Positions 45,831 to 55,043 of a DNA stretch of 64,000 nt are shown piece after piece. Source of the stretch: Streptomyces diastatochromogenes. GTDB lineage: Bacteria; Actinomycetota; Actinomycetes; Streptomycetales; Streptomycetaceae. Below the pieces are notes generated by a model. That model was not told the DNA's origin. It ran no database searches and worked only from the letters and a program-made list of their open reading frames with translations. Position numbers and translations under genes: made by a program. The stretch lies in contig JAPTYK010000001.1 of assembly GCA_026913215.1 (NCBI GenBank), positions 4,898,001 to 4,962,000 on the forward strand, in the 5' to 3' direction. How positions within the stretch are numbered: the stretch's first letter is position 1; each line of letters opens with the position of its first letter.

Positions 45831-46337
45831 ATGATCCGCAGCTTCAGGAGGACCGGCGCGCTCGGCGTCTGCGCGGTCGCCGCCGTCGCGGCGACCACCT
45901 TCGCCGCCGCCCCCGTCTCCGCCCACAGCGGGGACGGCTTCGAGTTCACGCTCTACGCCAAGGAGGTCCCGGCCTCCGGGGCGAGCGCGAGCGCCCCGGC
46001 GCCCAAGGTCGGGGACGTCCTCACCTTCGCCGACGACTACTACAGGTCCAAGGGCGGCGACACGGTCGGCCGCGACGGCGTGACCTGCGCCGTGGTCCGC
46101 GTCTCCGGGACCTCCGCCGACGTCAACTGCGTCGGGACGATCGTCCTGAACGGCGGACCGGGCGGACAGATCGCCGCCCAGTCCCTCACCACCATCGACA
46201 CCTCGCAGCAGTCGACGCCCGCGGCCGACATCGCCGTCACCGGCGGCACGGGCGACTTCAAGGACGCCCGCGGATACATCCGTACGGCCCCCGACGGGGA
46301 CTACAGCCGGATGGACTTCCACATCAGCACGCGCTAG
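45831..46337 (+). CDS. Secreted small beta-barrel protein (allene oxide cyclase/dirigent-like)
   Basis: 168 residues, intact, ATG 45831 behind GGGAGGCAGGAC. Signal peptide VCAVAAVAATTFAAAPVSAH. The mature part, FEFTLYAKEVPASGAS, VGDVLTFADDYYRSKGGDTV, RVSGTSADVNCVGTIVL, DIAVTGGTGDFKDARGYI, has the strand order and the GGTGxFxxAxG motif of the allene oxide cyclase/dirigent barrel seen in several secreted Streptomyces proteins. Function unknown; such barrels bind hydrophobic small molecules. Its stop lies six bases from the convergent acid phosphatase stop. Confidence 0.75.
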   Translation: MIRSFRRTGALGVCAVAAVAATTFAAAPVSAHSGDGFEFTLYAKEVPASGASASAPAPKVGDVLTFADDYYRSKGGDTVGRDGVTCAVVRVSGTSADVNCVGTIVLNGGPGGQIAAQSLTTIDTSQQSTPAADIAVTGGTGDFKDARGYIRTAPDGDYSRMDFHISTR

Positions 46338-46343
46338 CCGGCC

Positions 46344-46963
46344 CTAGGAGAGCTTGCCGCCGTAGTCCGGGAGCTTGAAGGCGCGTTCGGCGTGCCCGCC
46401 GACGAGGTCGGTCGTGTTGTTGCCGATGTTCGCGATGATCGTGTAGCCCTTGGCCTCGATCTCGGCGCGCTTCTCGGTCTTGTACGCGCTGACCTCGGCG
46501 AACAGATCGGGCAGCGAGCGCACGTAGAGGCCGTCGACCGGGTAGCCGGCCTTCCTCAGGTTCCAGTCCGTCAGGGAGTGGATGATCCCCGGACGGGCCG
46601 TCACGAAGAAGACCGACACCCCGCGTGCGTGGGCGTCGGTGACCAGGGCGCGGACCTCGGGGATGGCCGGGGTCGGCAGCTCCCAGAACGGGTGGAAGTC
46701 CGTCTCCAGGGAGCTGTTGTCGATGTCGAGGACGATGGCCTGCTTCTCGCGGCCGGCGTTCTCGGCGCGCGCCTCGATGTACGGCCGGGCCTCGGCGACG
46801 ACGGCCGCCACGTCCCGCCGCCAGGTCGTGTAGTCGACGTGCGCGAGGGCCGCGCCGAGGTGACGTGGGTGTCCGGGTCGGCGGCGGAGGCGGCGGGCGC
46901 GGCGCCGACGACGAGGACGGCGGTCAGGCCGAGGGCCGCGGCGGTGGTCTTGGCGGAGGGCAT
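46344..46963 (-). CDS. Secreted HAD-family acid phosphatase (class B/subfamily IIIB), frameshifted
   Basis: Signal peptide LGLTAVLVVGAAPAASA after ATG 46963, one base missing near 46855, then VVAEARPYIEARAENAG. Motif I is AIVLDIDNSSLETDFHPFW (nucleophile Asp and acid Asp), motif II VFFVTARPG, Lys in SAYKTEKRAEIEAKG, motif III IIANIGNNTTDLVGGHAE, here Asn-Asn rather than the usual GD-x(3,4)-D, as in some class B enzymes. About 206 residues. It would release phosphate outside the cell. Upstream lies a pair of palindromic boxes. Confidence 0.85.
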
Positions 46964-47016
46964 GGGGGCTCCCGAGGGGGTCGAACCGGCTCAGTGGTTG
47001 ACATGCTCGCGACCCA

Positions 47017-47056
47017 TACTGGCCAGTAGGTGACGAGAGGGCTACCGGTCGGTAGC
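47017..47056. promoter_or_regulatory. Two palindromic boxes upstream of the acid phosphatase gene
   Basis: TACTGGCCAGTA (47017-47028) is a perfect 12-base palindrome; GCTACCGGTCGGTAGC (47041-47056) is a perfect 7+7 inverted repeat around GT. Centre-to-centre spacing is 26 bases. They sit 54-93 bases upstream of the phosphatase start in the fumA/phosphatase gap. TGGCCAGTAG also fits 9 of 10 positions of the AdpA consensus, but the palindromes suggest a TetR-like dimer. Confidence 0.6.
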
Positions 47057-47103
47057 GACTTTCTGAGCGAAGATCGACACGGGAGGCCGACGCGCGGGAA
47101 CGA

Positions 47104-47138
47104 CGGCGCCCCCGGCCCGGAAGGACCGAGGGGCGCCG
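47104..47138 (-). terminator. Hairpin terminator after the class I fumarase gene
   Basis: CGGCGCCCC (47104-47112) pairs perfectly with GGGGCGCCG (47130-47138), 22 bases beyond the fumarase stop on the minus strand. Confidence 0.65.
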
Positions 47139-47159
47139 CGAGAGCCCTGGGGAATCGGA

Positions 47160-48842
<1,683 letters not shown>

Positions 48843-48922
48843 TCCTCACTCGGCAGACAGCGGCGCCGCCTCCGTTGGCGACGCGCCCTCCAGCGTATGC
48901 CGCGGGGACGGCACCGATCCTG

Positions 48923-48936
48923 TGAGGTAAGGCTCA
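48923..48936. promoter_or_regulatory. Iron-box-like sequence upstream of the class I fumarase gene
   Basis: TGAGGTAAGGCTCA matches 12 of the first 14 positions of the DtxR/DmdR iron box (TTAGGTTAGGCTCACCTAA) and is itself a loose palindrome; the right flank of the 19-base box is poor. It lies in the 229-base divergent gap between the fumarase gene and the DUF1707 gene. Confidence 0.4.
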
Positions 48937-49071
48937 GTAGGGACGCGGACCGCACCGGAATGGCGTGTTTCCGTACGGCGCCGGGGCGGGGAACCCTGGG
49001 GCGTCCCCTAGGGGACAGGCCCGGGGTTCCTCCTCTGGTCGCGATCTATCGCGTTTCGCTACGCTGGCTCC

Positions 49072-49790
49072 GTGGACCTCGAAAAGCAGCCCGAACCCGA
49101 GAAGCAGCCGCGCCGCAGCGGCCGGCCGCACCCGCCGAGCCCGCGCTCCCCGAGCCCGCCTTCGCCGATCCGCAGGGCGCGCTGCGGGCCTCGGACGCGG
49201 ACCGGGACCGGATCGCGGACATCCTCAGGGACGCCCTGGCCGAGGGGCGGATCGACGCCGAGGAGCACGGGGACCGGATCGAAGCGGTCTACCGGGCCAA
49301 GACCGTCGGCGAGCTGGAGCCGATCGTCCGCGACCTGCCGCGCGCCTCCACCGCCCCGGCGCCCGAACCGGCCGTGGCGTACGGCCCGGAGGACCCCGAG
49401 GGCGCCGCGGACAACCTCGTGGCGATCTTCTCCAGCACGACCCGCAAGGGCCGCTGGCGGGTGAGCCGCCGGACGAACGCCTTCGCGCTCTTCGGGAACG
49501 TCGAGATCGACCTGACCGAGGCGATCTTCGCCCAGCGGCTGACCACCATCAACGCCACGTCCATTTTCGGCAACGTCGAGGTGCGGGTCCCGGAGAACAT
49601 CAGCATGCGCGGCAGCGGCAGCGGCATCTTCGGCAACTTCGAGGTCGTGACCCTGGAAGGGGTCGACCCCCAGGCCCCCGTCGTCGTCATCAACGGCTAC
49701 TCGGTCTTCGGGAACGTCGAGGCCAAGCCCAAGCGCGGCAAGTGGGTCACCGACCTTCAGGGCAAGCTCAGGAAGGACCTCGGGCGGTGA
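49072..49790 (+). CDS. DUF1707 plus LiaF-like C-terminal domain protein, frameshifted
   Basis: GTG 49072 gives VDLEKQPEPEKQPRRS; one base is missing near 49125, after which a Pro/Ala linker leads to the DUF1707 helix-hairpin LRASDADRDRIADILRDAL, EGRIDAEEHGDRIEAVYRAK, ELEPIVRDLP. The C-terminal part (ALFGNVEIDLTEAIFAQRLT, ATSIFGNVEVRVPENISM, SGIFGNFEVVTLEG) is a repeated-strand beta-helix-like domain of the LiaF/DUF2154 type. About 240 residues, no membrane helix. LiaF-like domains act in envelope-stress signalling, which is only a hint here. Possibly a short-leader transcript. Confidence 0.85.
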
Positions 49791-49856
49791 CGCGGGGCGG
49801 GCGCCGGGGCTGACGCGGGGCGGGCGCCGGAGGTGACGCGGGGCGCGGGCCGGAGG
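49788..49856. repeat. 23-base tandem repeat starting at the DUF1707 gene stop
   Basis: Three units (49788-49810, 49811-49833, 49834-49856), each beginning TGACGCGGGGCG. The first TGA is the stop codon of the DUF1707 gene, so the array seems to have grown from the gene's end. Confidence 0.92.
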
Positions 49857-49982
49857 TGACCGGAATTCGCCCTCGGGTATCCGCAGTGCGGAACGGCAGG
49901 GCACGCAGTGCATAGGCGCGCGCACAGCGGGTAGGGCTGGTGCATCGCCGCTCGCTCGCGTAGCCGTCGTCAGGAGTAGACC

Positions 49983-50353
49983 GTGCTGCAACTGCCGCAT
50001 CAGCCCCTCCAGGTCGCCGCCGTACCCCCTCAGCGCGCCCCTGCCCGGGAGGACGAGGCCGGCCCATGGCACGCGGAGGCGGTGTGCCGCCGGGACGAAG
50101 CAGGGCTCTTCTTCGCCCCTCGAAGGAGCCGACCGCCGCGCGGCTCGCCCGCGAGGAGGCGGCGAAGCGGGTCTGTTCGCGCTGTCCGGTGATGGTCGAG
50201 TGCCGGGAGCACGCGCTGCTCCAGCCCGAGCCGTACGGGGTGTGGGGCGGGCTCACGGCGGCCGAGCGGCGCGTCGTCCTCGCCCGGCGCCGGCGGCGCG
50301 AGGTGGAGCTGCGGAAGGCGGCCGCGACCGAGCGGATCGCCCAGGCGGGCTGA
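49983..50353 (+). CDS. wblI: WhiB-family iron-sulphur transcription factor
   Basis: GTG 49983 after AGGAG. About 123 residues after restoring one C near 50116. The four cluster Cys are in AEAVCRRDEAGLFFAP, and KRVCSRCPVMVECREHAL (C-x(n)-C-x2-C-x5-C), followed by the GVWGG turn and the basic tail RRVVLARRRRREVELRK. WhiB-like proteins carry a 4Fe-4S cluster and usually partner the principal sigma factor. The symbol rests on my memory of gene order beside glpX in S. coelicolor; the family call is firm, the paralogue is not verified. Confidence 0.9.
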
Positions 50354-50380
50354 CGGGATCGCGGAGACCTTCCCCGTCCC

Positions 50381-50428
50381 GTACGAGAAGGGGCGCCCCC
50401 ACCGCACATGGGGCGCCCCTCTTCGTAC
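50381..50428. terminator. Bidirectional terminator between the whiB-like gene and glpX
   Basis: A 19-base stem (50381-50399 with 50410-50428) with one two-base mismatch; between convergent genes. Confidence 0.88.
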
Positions 50429-50487
50429 GTCGTACCGTCGTCGCGCCGAACCGTTACTCCGCGTCCTGCCTGATGTGCCGCTCCGCG

Positions 50488-51521
50488 CTACTTCGCGCGG
50501 TCGAAGTCGATCGCGCTGTACGCGCGCAGCTTCGAGAGGCGGTGCGTCGAGTCGATCTGGCGGATCGTGCCGGACTTCGAGCGCATGACCAGCGACTGCG
50601 TGGTCGCCGTCTCGGCGCGGTAGCGCACCCCGCGCAGCAGCTCGCCGTCGGTGATGCCGGTCGCGACGAAGAACACGTTGTCGCCGCTGACCAGGTCGTT
50701 CGTGGAGAGCACGCGGTCCAGGTCGTGGCCCGCGTCCAGCGCCTTCTGGCGCTCGGCGTCGTCCTTCGGCCACAGCTTGCCCTGGATCACACCGCCGAGG
50801 CACTTGATCGCGCAGGCGGAGATGATGCCCTCGGGCGTGCCGCCGATGCCCATGAGCATGTCGACGCCGGTGCCCTCGCGGACGGCCATGATCGAGCCGG
50901 CGACGTCGCCGTCCGAGATGAACTTGATCCGGGCGCCCGTCTCGCGGATCTCCTTGACGATGCCCTCGTGACGCGGGCGGTCCAGGATGACGACCGTGAT
51001 GTCCTCGGGCGAGGAGTTCTTCGCCTTGGCGACCCGGCGGATGTTGACCGAGACGGGGGCGTTGATGTCGACGAAGTCGGCGGCCTCGGGGCCGGTGACC
51101 AGCTTGTCCATGTAGAAGACCGCGGACGGGTCGAACATGGTGCCGCGGTCGGCGGCGGCGAGGACGGCGATCGCGTTCGGCATGCCCTTGGCGTTGAGCG
51201 TGGTGCCGTCGATCGGGTCGACCGCGATGTCGACCTCGGCGCCGGTGCCGTCGCCGACCCGCTCGCCGTTGAAGAGCATCGGGGCTTCGTCCTTCTCGCC
51301 CTCGCCGATGACGACGACGCCGTTCATCGAGACGGTGGAGATCAGGGTCCGCATGGCGTTGACCGCCGCCCCGTCCGCGCCGATCTTGTCGCCGCGGCCG
51401 ACCCAGCGGCCGGCGGCCATGGCGGCCGCCTCGGTGACGCGGACCAGCTCAAGGGCGAGGTTGCGGTCGGGGCCTCGGGAGAAACGACAAGCTCGGGCGG
51501 AAGGTGGTGGTGCTCGGTCAT
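50488..51521 (-). CDS. glpX: Class II fructose-1,6-bisphosphatase GlpX
   Basis: 344 residues after correction. ATG 51521 gives TEHHHLPPELVVSPEAP; one C missing near 51472 shifts the frame before DRNLALELVRVTEAAAMAAG. Metal and substrate motifs: GEGEKDEAPMLFNGE, DIAVDPIDGTTLNAKGMPNA, ISDGDVAGSIMAV and GIGGTPEGIISACAIKCLGG. It dephosphorylates fructose 1,6-bisphosphate for gluconeogenesis, the only such enzyme type in most Actinobacteria. An in-frame start further upstream gives a long basic extension and is not credible. AAAGGTG precedes the ATG. Confidence 0.96.
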
Positions 51522-51638
51522 CGGAACGCACCTTTCTGTACGGCGACGGCCGGAAAAAAGAGGGTGCTGCGACTCTATCGGTACGTCGACAAAATGAGCA
51601 GAGGGGCCCACGTATGAGCACGGCACCATGATGCGACC

Positions 51639-52172
51639 ATGGGGGGCGTGGCAGGTATGCGAGGCAGGCAGACGGTACGCGGGATGTTCCAGTCCCTCGG
51701 GGTGATCATGGTCGCCGCGGGTGTGATGTATCTCTTCATCCCGCACGACGACAACGCGGAGCCGGTCAAGGCGAAGGACTACCGGGTCGAGCTCCTCACG
51801 GCCCAGCGGGCGGCGCCCTACCCGGTGCTGGCCCCCGAGGGCCTCGGCGAGGGCTGGAAGGCGACGGTGGTCTCGTACAAGCGGGAGAAGGCCAACGCCT
51901 GGCAGCTCGGCTTCCTCTCCCCGGACACCCAGTACGTGGCCGTGAACCAGTCGACGGCCGAGCCGGGCACGTTCGTGCCCGAGGTGACCCAGAAGGCCAA
52001 GGACACCGGGAAGACCGAGACGGTGGCCGGCCGGGTCTGGCAGCGCTGGGAGGGCCCGAAGTACGACGCGCTCGTCCGCACGGAGAACGGCGCGACGACC
52101 GTCGTGACCGGCACGGCCTCCTTCGAGCGGCTGGCGGAGATGGCCGGCGCGCTCCAGTCGAAGAAGGTCTGA
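51639..52172 (+). CDS. DUF4245 membrane-anchored protein
   Basis: 177 residues, intact. N-terminal membrane helix (GMFQSLGVIMVAAGVMYLFI) after a short basic tail, then an extracytoplasmic domain: VKAKDYRVELLTAQRAAPYP, LAPEGLGEGWKATVVSYKRE, LGFLSPDTQYVAVNQSTAEP and VTGTASFERLAEMAGAL. DUF4245 is an actinobacterial family without known function, regularly adjacent to glpX. ATG 51639 is used, but GTG 51648 and ATG 51657 are equally possible. Divergent from glpX; strong terminator downstream. Confidence 0.88.
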   Translation: MGGVAGMRGRQTVRGMFQSLGVIMVAAGVMYLFIPHDDNAEPVKAKDYRVELLTAQRAAPYPVLAPEGLGEGWKATVVSYKREKANAWQLGFLSPDTQYVAVNQSTAEPGTFVPEVTQKAKDTGKTETVAGRVWQRWEGPKYDALVRTENGATTVVTGTASFERLAEMAGALQSKKV

Positions 52173-52196
52173 GACGTCCGGTCCGATGCGTACGCG

Positions 52197-52230
52197 AAGG
52201 GCCCCGCACTCGTGGAGTGCGGGGCCCTTT
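52197..52230. terminator. Terminator between the DUF4245 and nitroreductase genes
   Basis: AAGGGCCCCGCACT (52197-52210) pairs with AGTGCGGGGCCCTT (52216-52229), loop CGTGG, then TCGTG. Between convergent genes. Confidence 0.9.
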
Positions 52231-52243
52231 CGTGCCGTCAGGC

Positions 52244-52833
52244 TCAGACGGTGGTGACGACCGCGTCGTAGTCGAGGCGCGGGCTGCGCGGGAACCAGGC
52301 GTCCTCGCCCGGCTTGCCGATGTTGACGATCATCAGCGGGGTGTGGTCGTCGTCCAGGAACTCCTTCTGGATGCCGGCGAGGTCCGCACCGGTCATCGGG
52401 CCGGCGGCCAGGCCGGCGGCGCGCACGCCGATGATGAAGTACGCGGCCTGGAGGGCGGCGTTCAGCAGCGCGGAGCCCTCGCGGACCGGGCGCTCCGAGA
52501 AGAACATGTCCTTGACCTGCGGGAAGTGCGGGAGCAGGGTCTCGAAGTCCTCGTGGAACTCGTTGTCGGCCGAGAGGATCGCGACCAGCGGAGCGGTGGA
52601 GGTCTTGGCGGCGTTGCCCTCGGCCATGTGCTTCACCAGGCGCTCGCGGGCCTCGGGGAGCGGACCAGGGTGATGCGCAGCGGGGTCTGGTTGAAGGCGG
52701 TCGGGCCGTACTTCACCAGGTCGTAGATCGCCTGCATCTGCTCGTCGGTCACCGGCTCGTCGGTGAAGGTGTTGGCGGTGCGGGCCTCGCGGAAGAGGAG
52801 GTCCTGGGCGACGGCGTCAAGGGCGAGAGACAT
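52244..52833 (-). CDS. Nitroreductase family protein (malonic semialdehyde reductase RutE-like), frameshifted
   Basis: ATG 52833. FMN-dependent fold of about 196 residues: FREARTANTFTDEPVTDEQM, IYDLVKYGPTAFNQTPLRIT, then a missing base near 52665, and ERLVKHMAEGNAAKTSTAPL, FFSERPVREGSALLNAALQA, AAYFIIGVRAAGLAAGPMTG and LMIVNIGKPGEDAWFPRSPR. This pattern fits RutE/HadB-type 3-hydroxypropionate-forming reductases, though substrate assignments in the family are loose. A pair of operator-like repeats lies about 100-140 bases upstream. Monocistronic by its surroundings. Confidence 0.88.
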
Positions 52834-52934
52834 GGTGGATACCTTCCGGACTGCAAAGGGGGGCGCTCGTACGGGGGGTTCGAGCGATGTCTCGACAGTA
52901 CGCCGAGAATTGGTGAAACTTCAACTAATCTATC

Positions 52935-52975
52935 CGGATAGTGATCCGTTTCACTCTCATCCGGATAACGATCCG
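52935..52975. promoter_or_regulatory. Twin CGGAT-N4-ATCCG operators upstream of the nitroreductase gene
   Basis: CGGATAGTGATCCG (52935-52948) and CGGATAACGATCCG (52962-52975) are two perfect inverted repeats 27 bases apart, in the local AT-rich part of the gap. The paired dyads at near-integral helical spacing suggest cooperative binding of a dimeric repressor (TetR or MarR-like). The regulator is not encoded next door. Confidence 0.7.
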
Positions 52976-53066
52976 CTTCGGCTGGAAGTCTACGTCAGGA
53001 CGGCGCGAACCCGCGAGGCCCCCCGGGGCGCCACTTCCCGGCCCCGCGCGCCTGCCCTCGGGGCCG

Positions 53067-53480
53067 TCCGGCGTCATCCGTCCCGGCGTCCCATCCCGGC
53101 GTCATCCGTCCCCGCGCCCCCGCCGTGGCGCACCCGCGCCCGTGTCCCCGCGTTCCCGCGTTCCCGCGTTCCCGCGTTCCCCGTCTCCGCCCGCGGGCGT
53201 ACCCGTGCCCGCGGGCGTACTCGTTCCCGTGTCCGCGCGTCCCCGTGTCCGTGCGTCCCCGCCTGCGCCCGTGGGCGTACTCGTCCCCGTGGGCGTACTC
53301 GTCCCCGTGCCCCGTCTCCGCCCGTGGGCCCACTAGTTCCCGCGTTCCCCGCCTCCAGCCGTGGGCCCACTAGTTCCCGCGTTCCCCGCCTCCAGCCGTG
53401 AGCCCACTAGCCCCGCGTCCCTCGCCTCCAGCCGTCAGCCCACTCGCCCCCGCGCCCCGTCCTCCGCCCGTGGGCCTACT
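53067..53480. repeat. Complex minisatellite between the nitroreductase and xseB genes
   Basis: Three zones: CGTCATCCGTCCC repeats (53067-53118), four CGTTCCCGCG units (53151-53180) with GCGGGCGTACTCGT-type units after them, and at least five degenerate 36-37-base units from about 53311, each with GTGGGCCCAC or a variant followed by TAGTTCCCGCG. The last units run into the end of xseB. From 52976 to 53475 I see no convincing gene; a minus-strand open frame (53333-52995) encodes only GNAGTRGHG-like repeats. Confidence 0.9.
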
Positions 53481-53746
53481 CGTCCCCGTCCTCCGCGTCC
53501 GTCCCCGCCTCGGCCGCGCGCTCCGCCGCCAGCGAGGCGTCGAGTCGGGCGCGGGCCCTCCAGGCGCCGTCGGCACACCTTCGCCAGCTCCTCGCCGCGC
53601 TCCCACAGGGCGAGGGACTCCTCCAGGGACGTCCCGCCCGCCTCAAGGCGCCGGACGACCTCGATCAGCTCGTCCCGCGCCTGCTCGTACCCGAGGGCCG
53701 TCTCTTCCGCGCCCGTGTCCGTACCCGCTGCCATCTGCCGTTCCAT
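53476..53746 (-). CDS. xseB: Exodeoxyribonuclease VII small subunit, frameshifted
   Basis: Two starts are possible (ATG 53746 and ATG 53734, MAAGTDTGAEE). The core ALGYEQARDELIEVVRRLEA, GGTSLEESLALWERGEELAK and VCRR is the XseB helical hairpin; one base missing near 53565 leads to ARARLDASLAAERAAEAGTD and an acidic end stopping with TAG at 53476. About 90 residues. It assembles in several copies with XseA to form the nuclease. It begins 27 bases after the xseA stop; the 3' end adjoins the minisatellite. Confidence 0.92.
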
Positions 53747-53772
53747 CCTTCGTGTCGATTCCTGTCGCGCGC

Positions 53773-54989
53773 TCAGGCCGGGTCGGCCGCGCGCCGCACC
53801 GTGAACTCGCCCTCGGCGACCCTGGCCCGCAGCTCCTCGCCCTCCGCGACCTCCTCGGGAGAGCGGACCACCGCCCGTCGGGACGCTGGAGCACCGCGTA
53901 CCCCCGCTCCAGCGTCGCGGCGGGCGACAGCGCCCGGACACGCGCCCGCGTGTGCGAGAGCTCCGAATCCGCCCGGTCGAGCAGATGGCCGAGGACCCGC
54001 CGGCTCCGCGCGAGGAGCTGAGCGACCTCGTCCTCGCGGACCTCGACCATGCGCTGCGGATGCTCCATGACGGGCCGCGCCAGCTCGTTCGCCAAGCCGC
54101 GCTCCTCGCGCTCCAGGAGGCCGCGGACGGTCCGCAGCGCCCGGTCCCGGAGCCCGCGCACCCGGTCCAGCTCCTCGCCGACGTCCGGGACGACCTTCTT
54201 GGCCGCGTCCGTCGGCGTCGAGGCGCGCAGATCGGCCACCAGGTCGAGCAGCGGCGAGTCCGGCTCGTGCCCGATCGCGGACACCACCGGCGTGCGGCAC
54301 GCGGCCACCGTCCGGATCAGCTGCTCGTCCGAGAACGGCAGCAGGTCCTCGACGCTGCCGCCGCCCCGGGCCACGACGATCACGTCCACGTCCTCGTGCG
54401 CGTCCAGCTCCTTCACCGCCTGGACGACCTGCGGGACCGCCTTCACGCCCTGCACCGCCACGTTCCGCACCTCGAAGCGGACGGCCGGCCAGCGCCGGCG
54501 CGCGTTCTCCAGGACGTCCCGCTCGGCCGCCGAGGCGCGGCCGCAGACCAGGCCGATGAGCCGCGGCAGGAACGGCAGCGGCTTCTTCCGGTCGGGCGCG
54601 AAGAGGCCCTCCGAGGCCAGGCCCCGCTTCAGCTGCTCCAGGCGGGCCAGCAGCTCGCCGATCCCGACCGGCTTGATCTCCACCGCCCGCAGCGACAGCT
54701 GCCCGCGCGGCGCGTACCACTCGGGCTTGGCGTGCACGACGACCCGGGCGCCCTCCGAGACGAGGTCCGCGACCGCGTCGAAGACCTGGCGGTAGCAGGT
54801 CACGCCGATGGAGATGTCGTGCGAGGGATCCCGCAGCGTCAGGAAGACGACCCCGGCGCCGGGGCGCCGCGACAGCTGCGTGATCTGCCCCTCCACCCAG
54901 ATCGCCCCGAGCCGGTCGATCCACCCCCCGATCAGCCGGGAGACCTCACCGACGGGAAGCGGCGCCTCTGCGGACGTAGTCAGACCCAT
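53773..54989 (-). CDS. xseA: Exodeoxyribonuclease VII large subunit, frameshifted near the end
   Basis: About 406 residues, ATG 54989. N-terminal OB-fold (VSRLIGGWIDRLGAIWVEGQ, VVFLTLRDPSHDISIGVTCY), catalytic domain with LIGLVCGRASAAERDVLENA, VDVIVVARGGGSVEDLLPFS, TPVVSAIGHEPDSPLLDLVA and DLRASTPTDAA, then a long coiled coil. The C-terminal segment changes frame near 53885 and ends with SPEEVAEGEELRARVAEGEF and AADPA. It degrades single-stranded DNA to oligonucleotides. Operon with xseB. Confidence 0.96.
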
Positions 54990-55043
54990 GGACCGAGCGT
55001 AACCGCGCGGTACGACAACGTCAGGGGCAGGCGCTCCGCGGCC

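Noticed and set aside
52995..53333. Minus-strand frame encoding Gly/Arg/His-rich repeats (GDEYAHG units)
   Set aside because: Entirely within the minisatellite, no ribosome site, no fold-like sequence.
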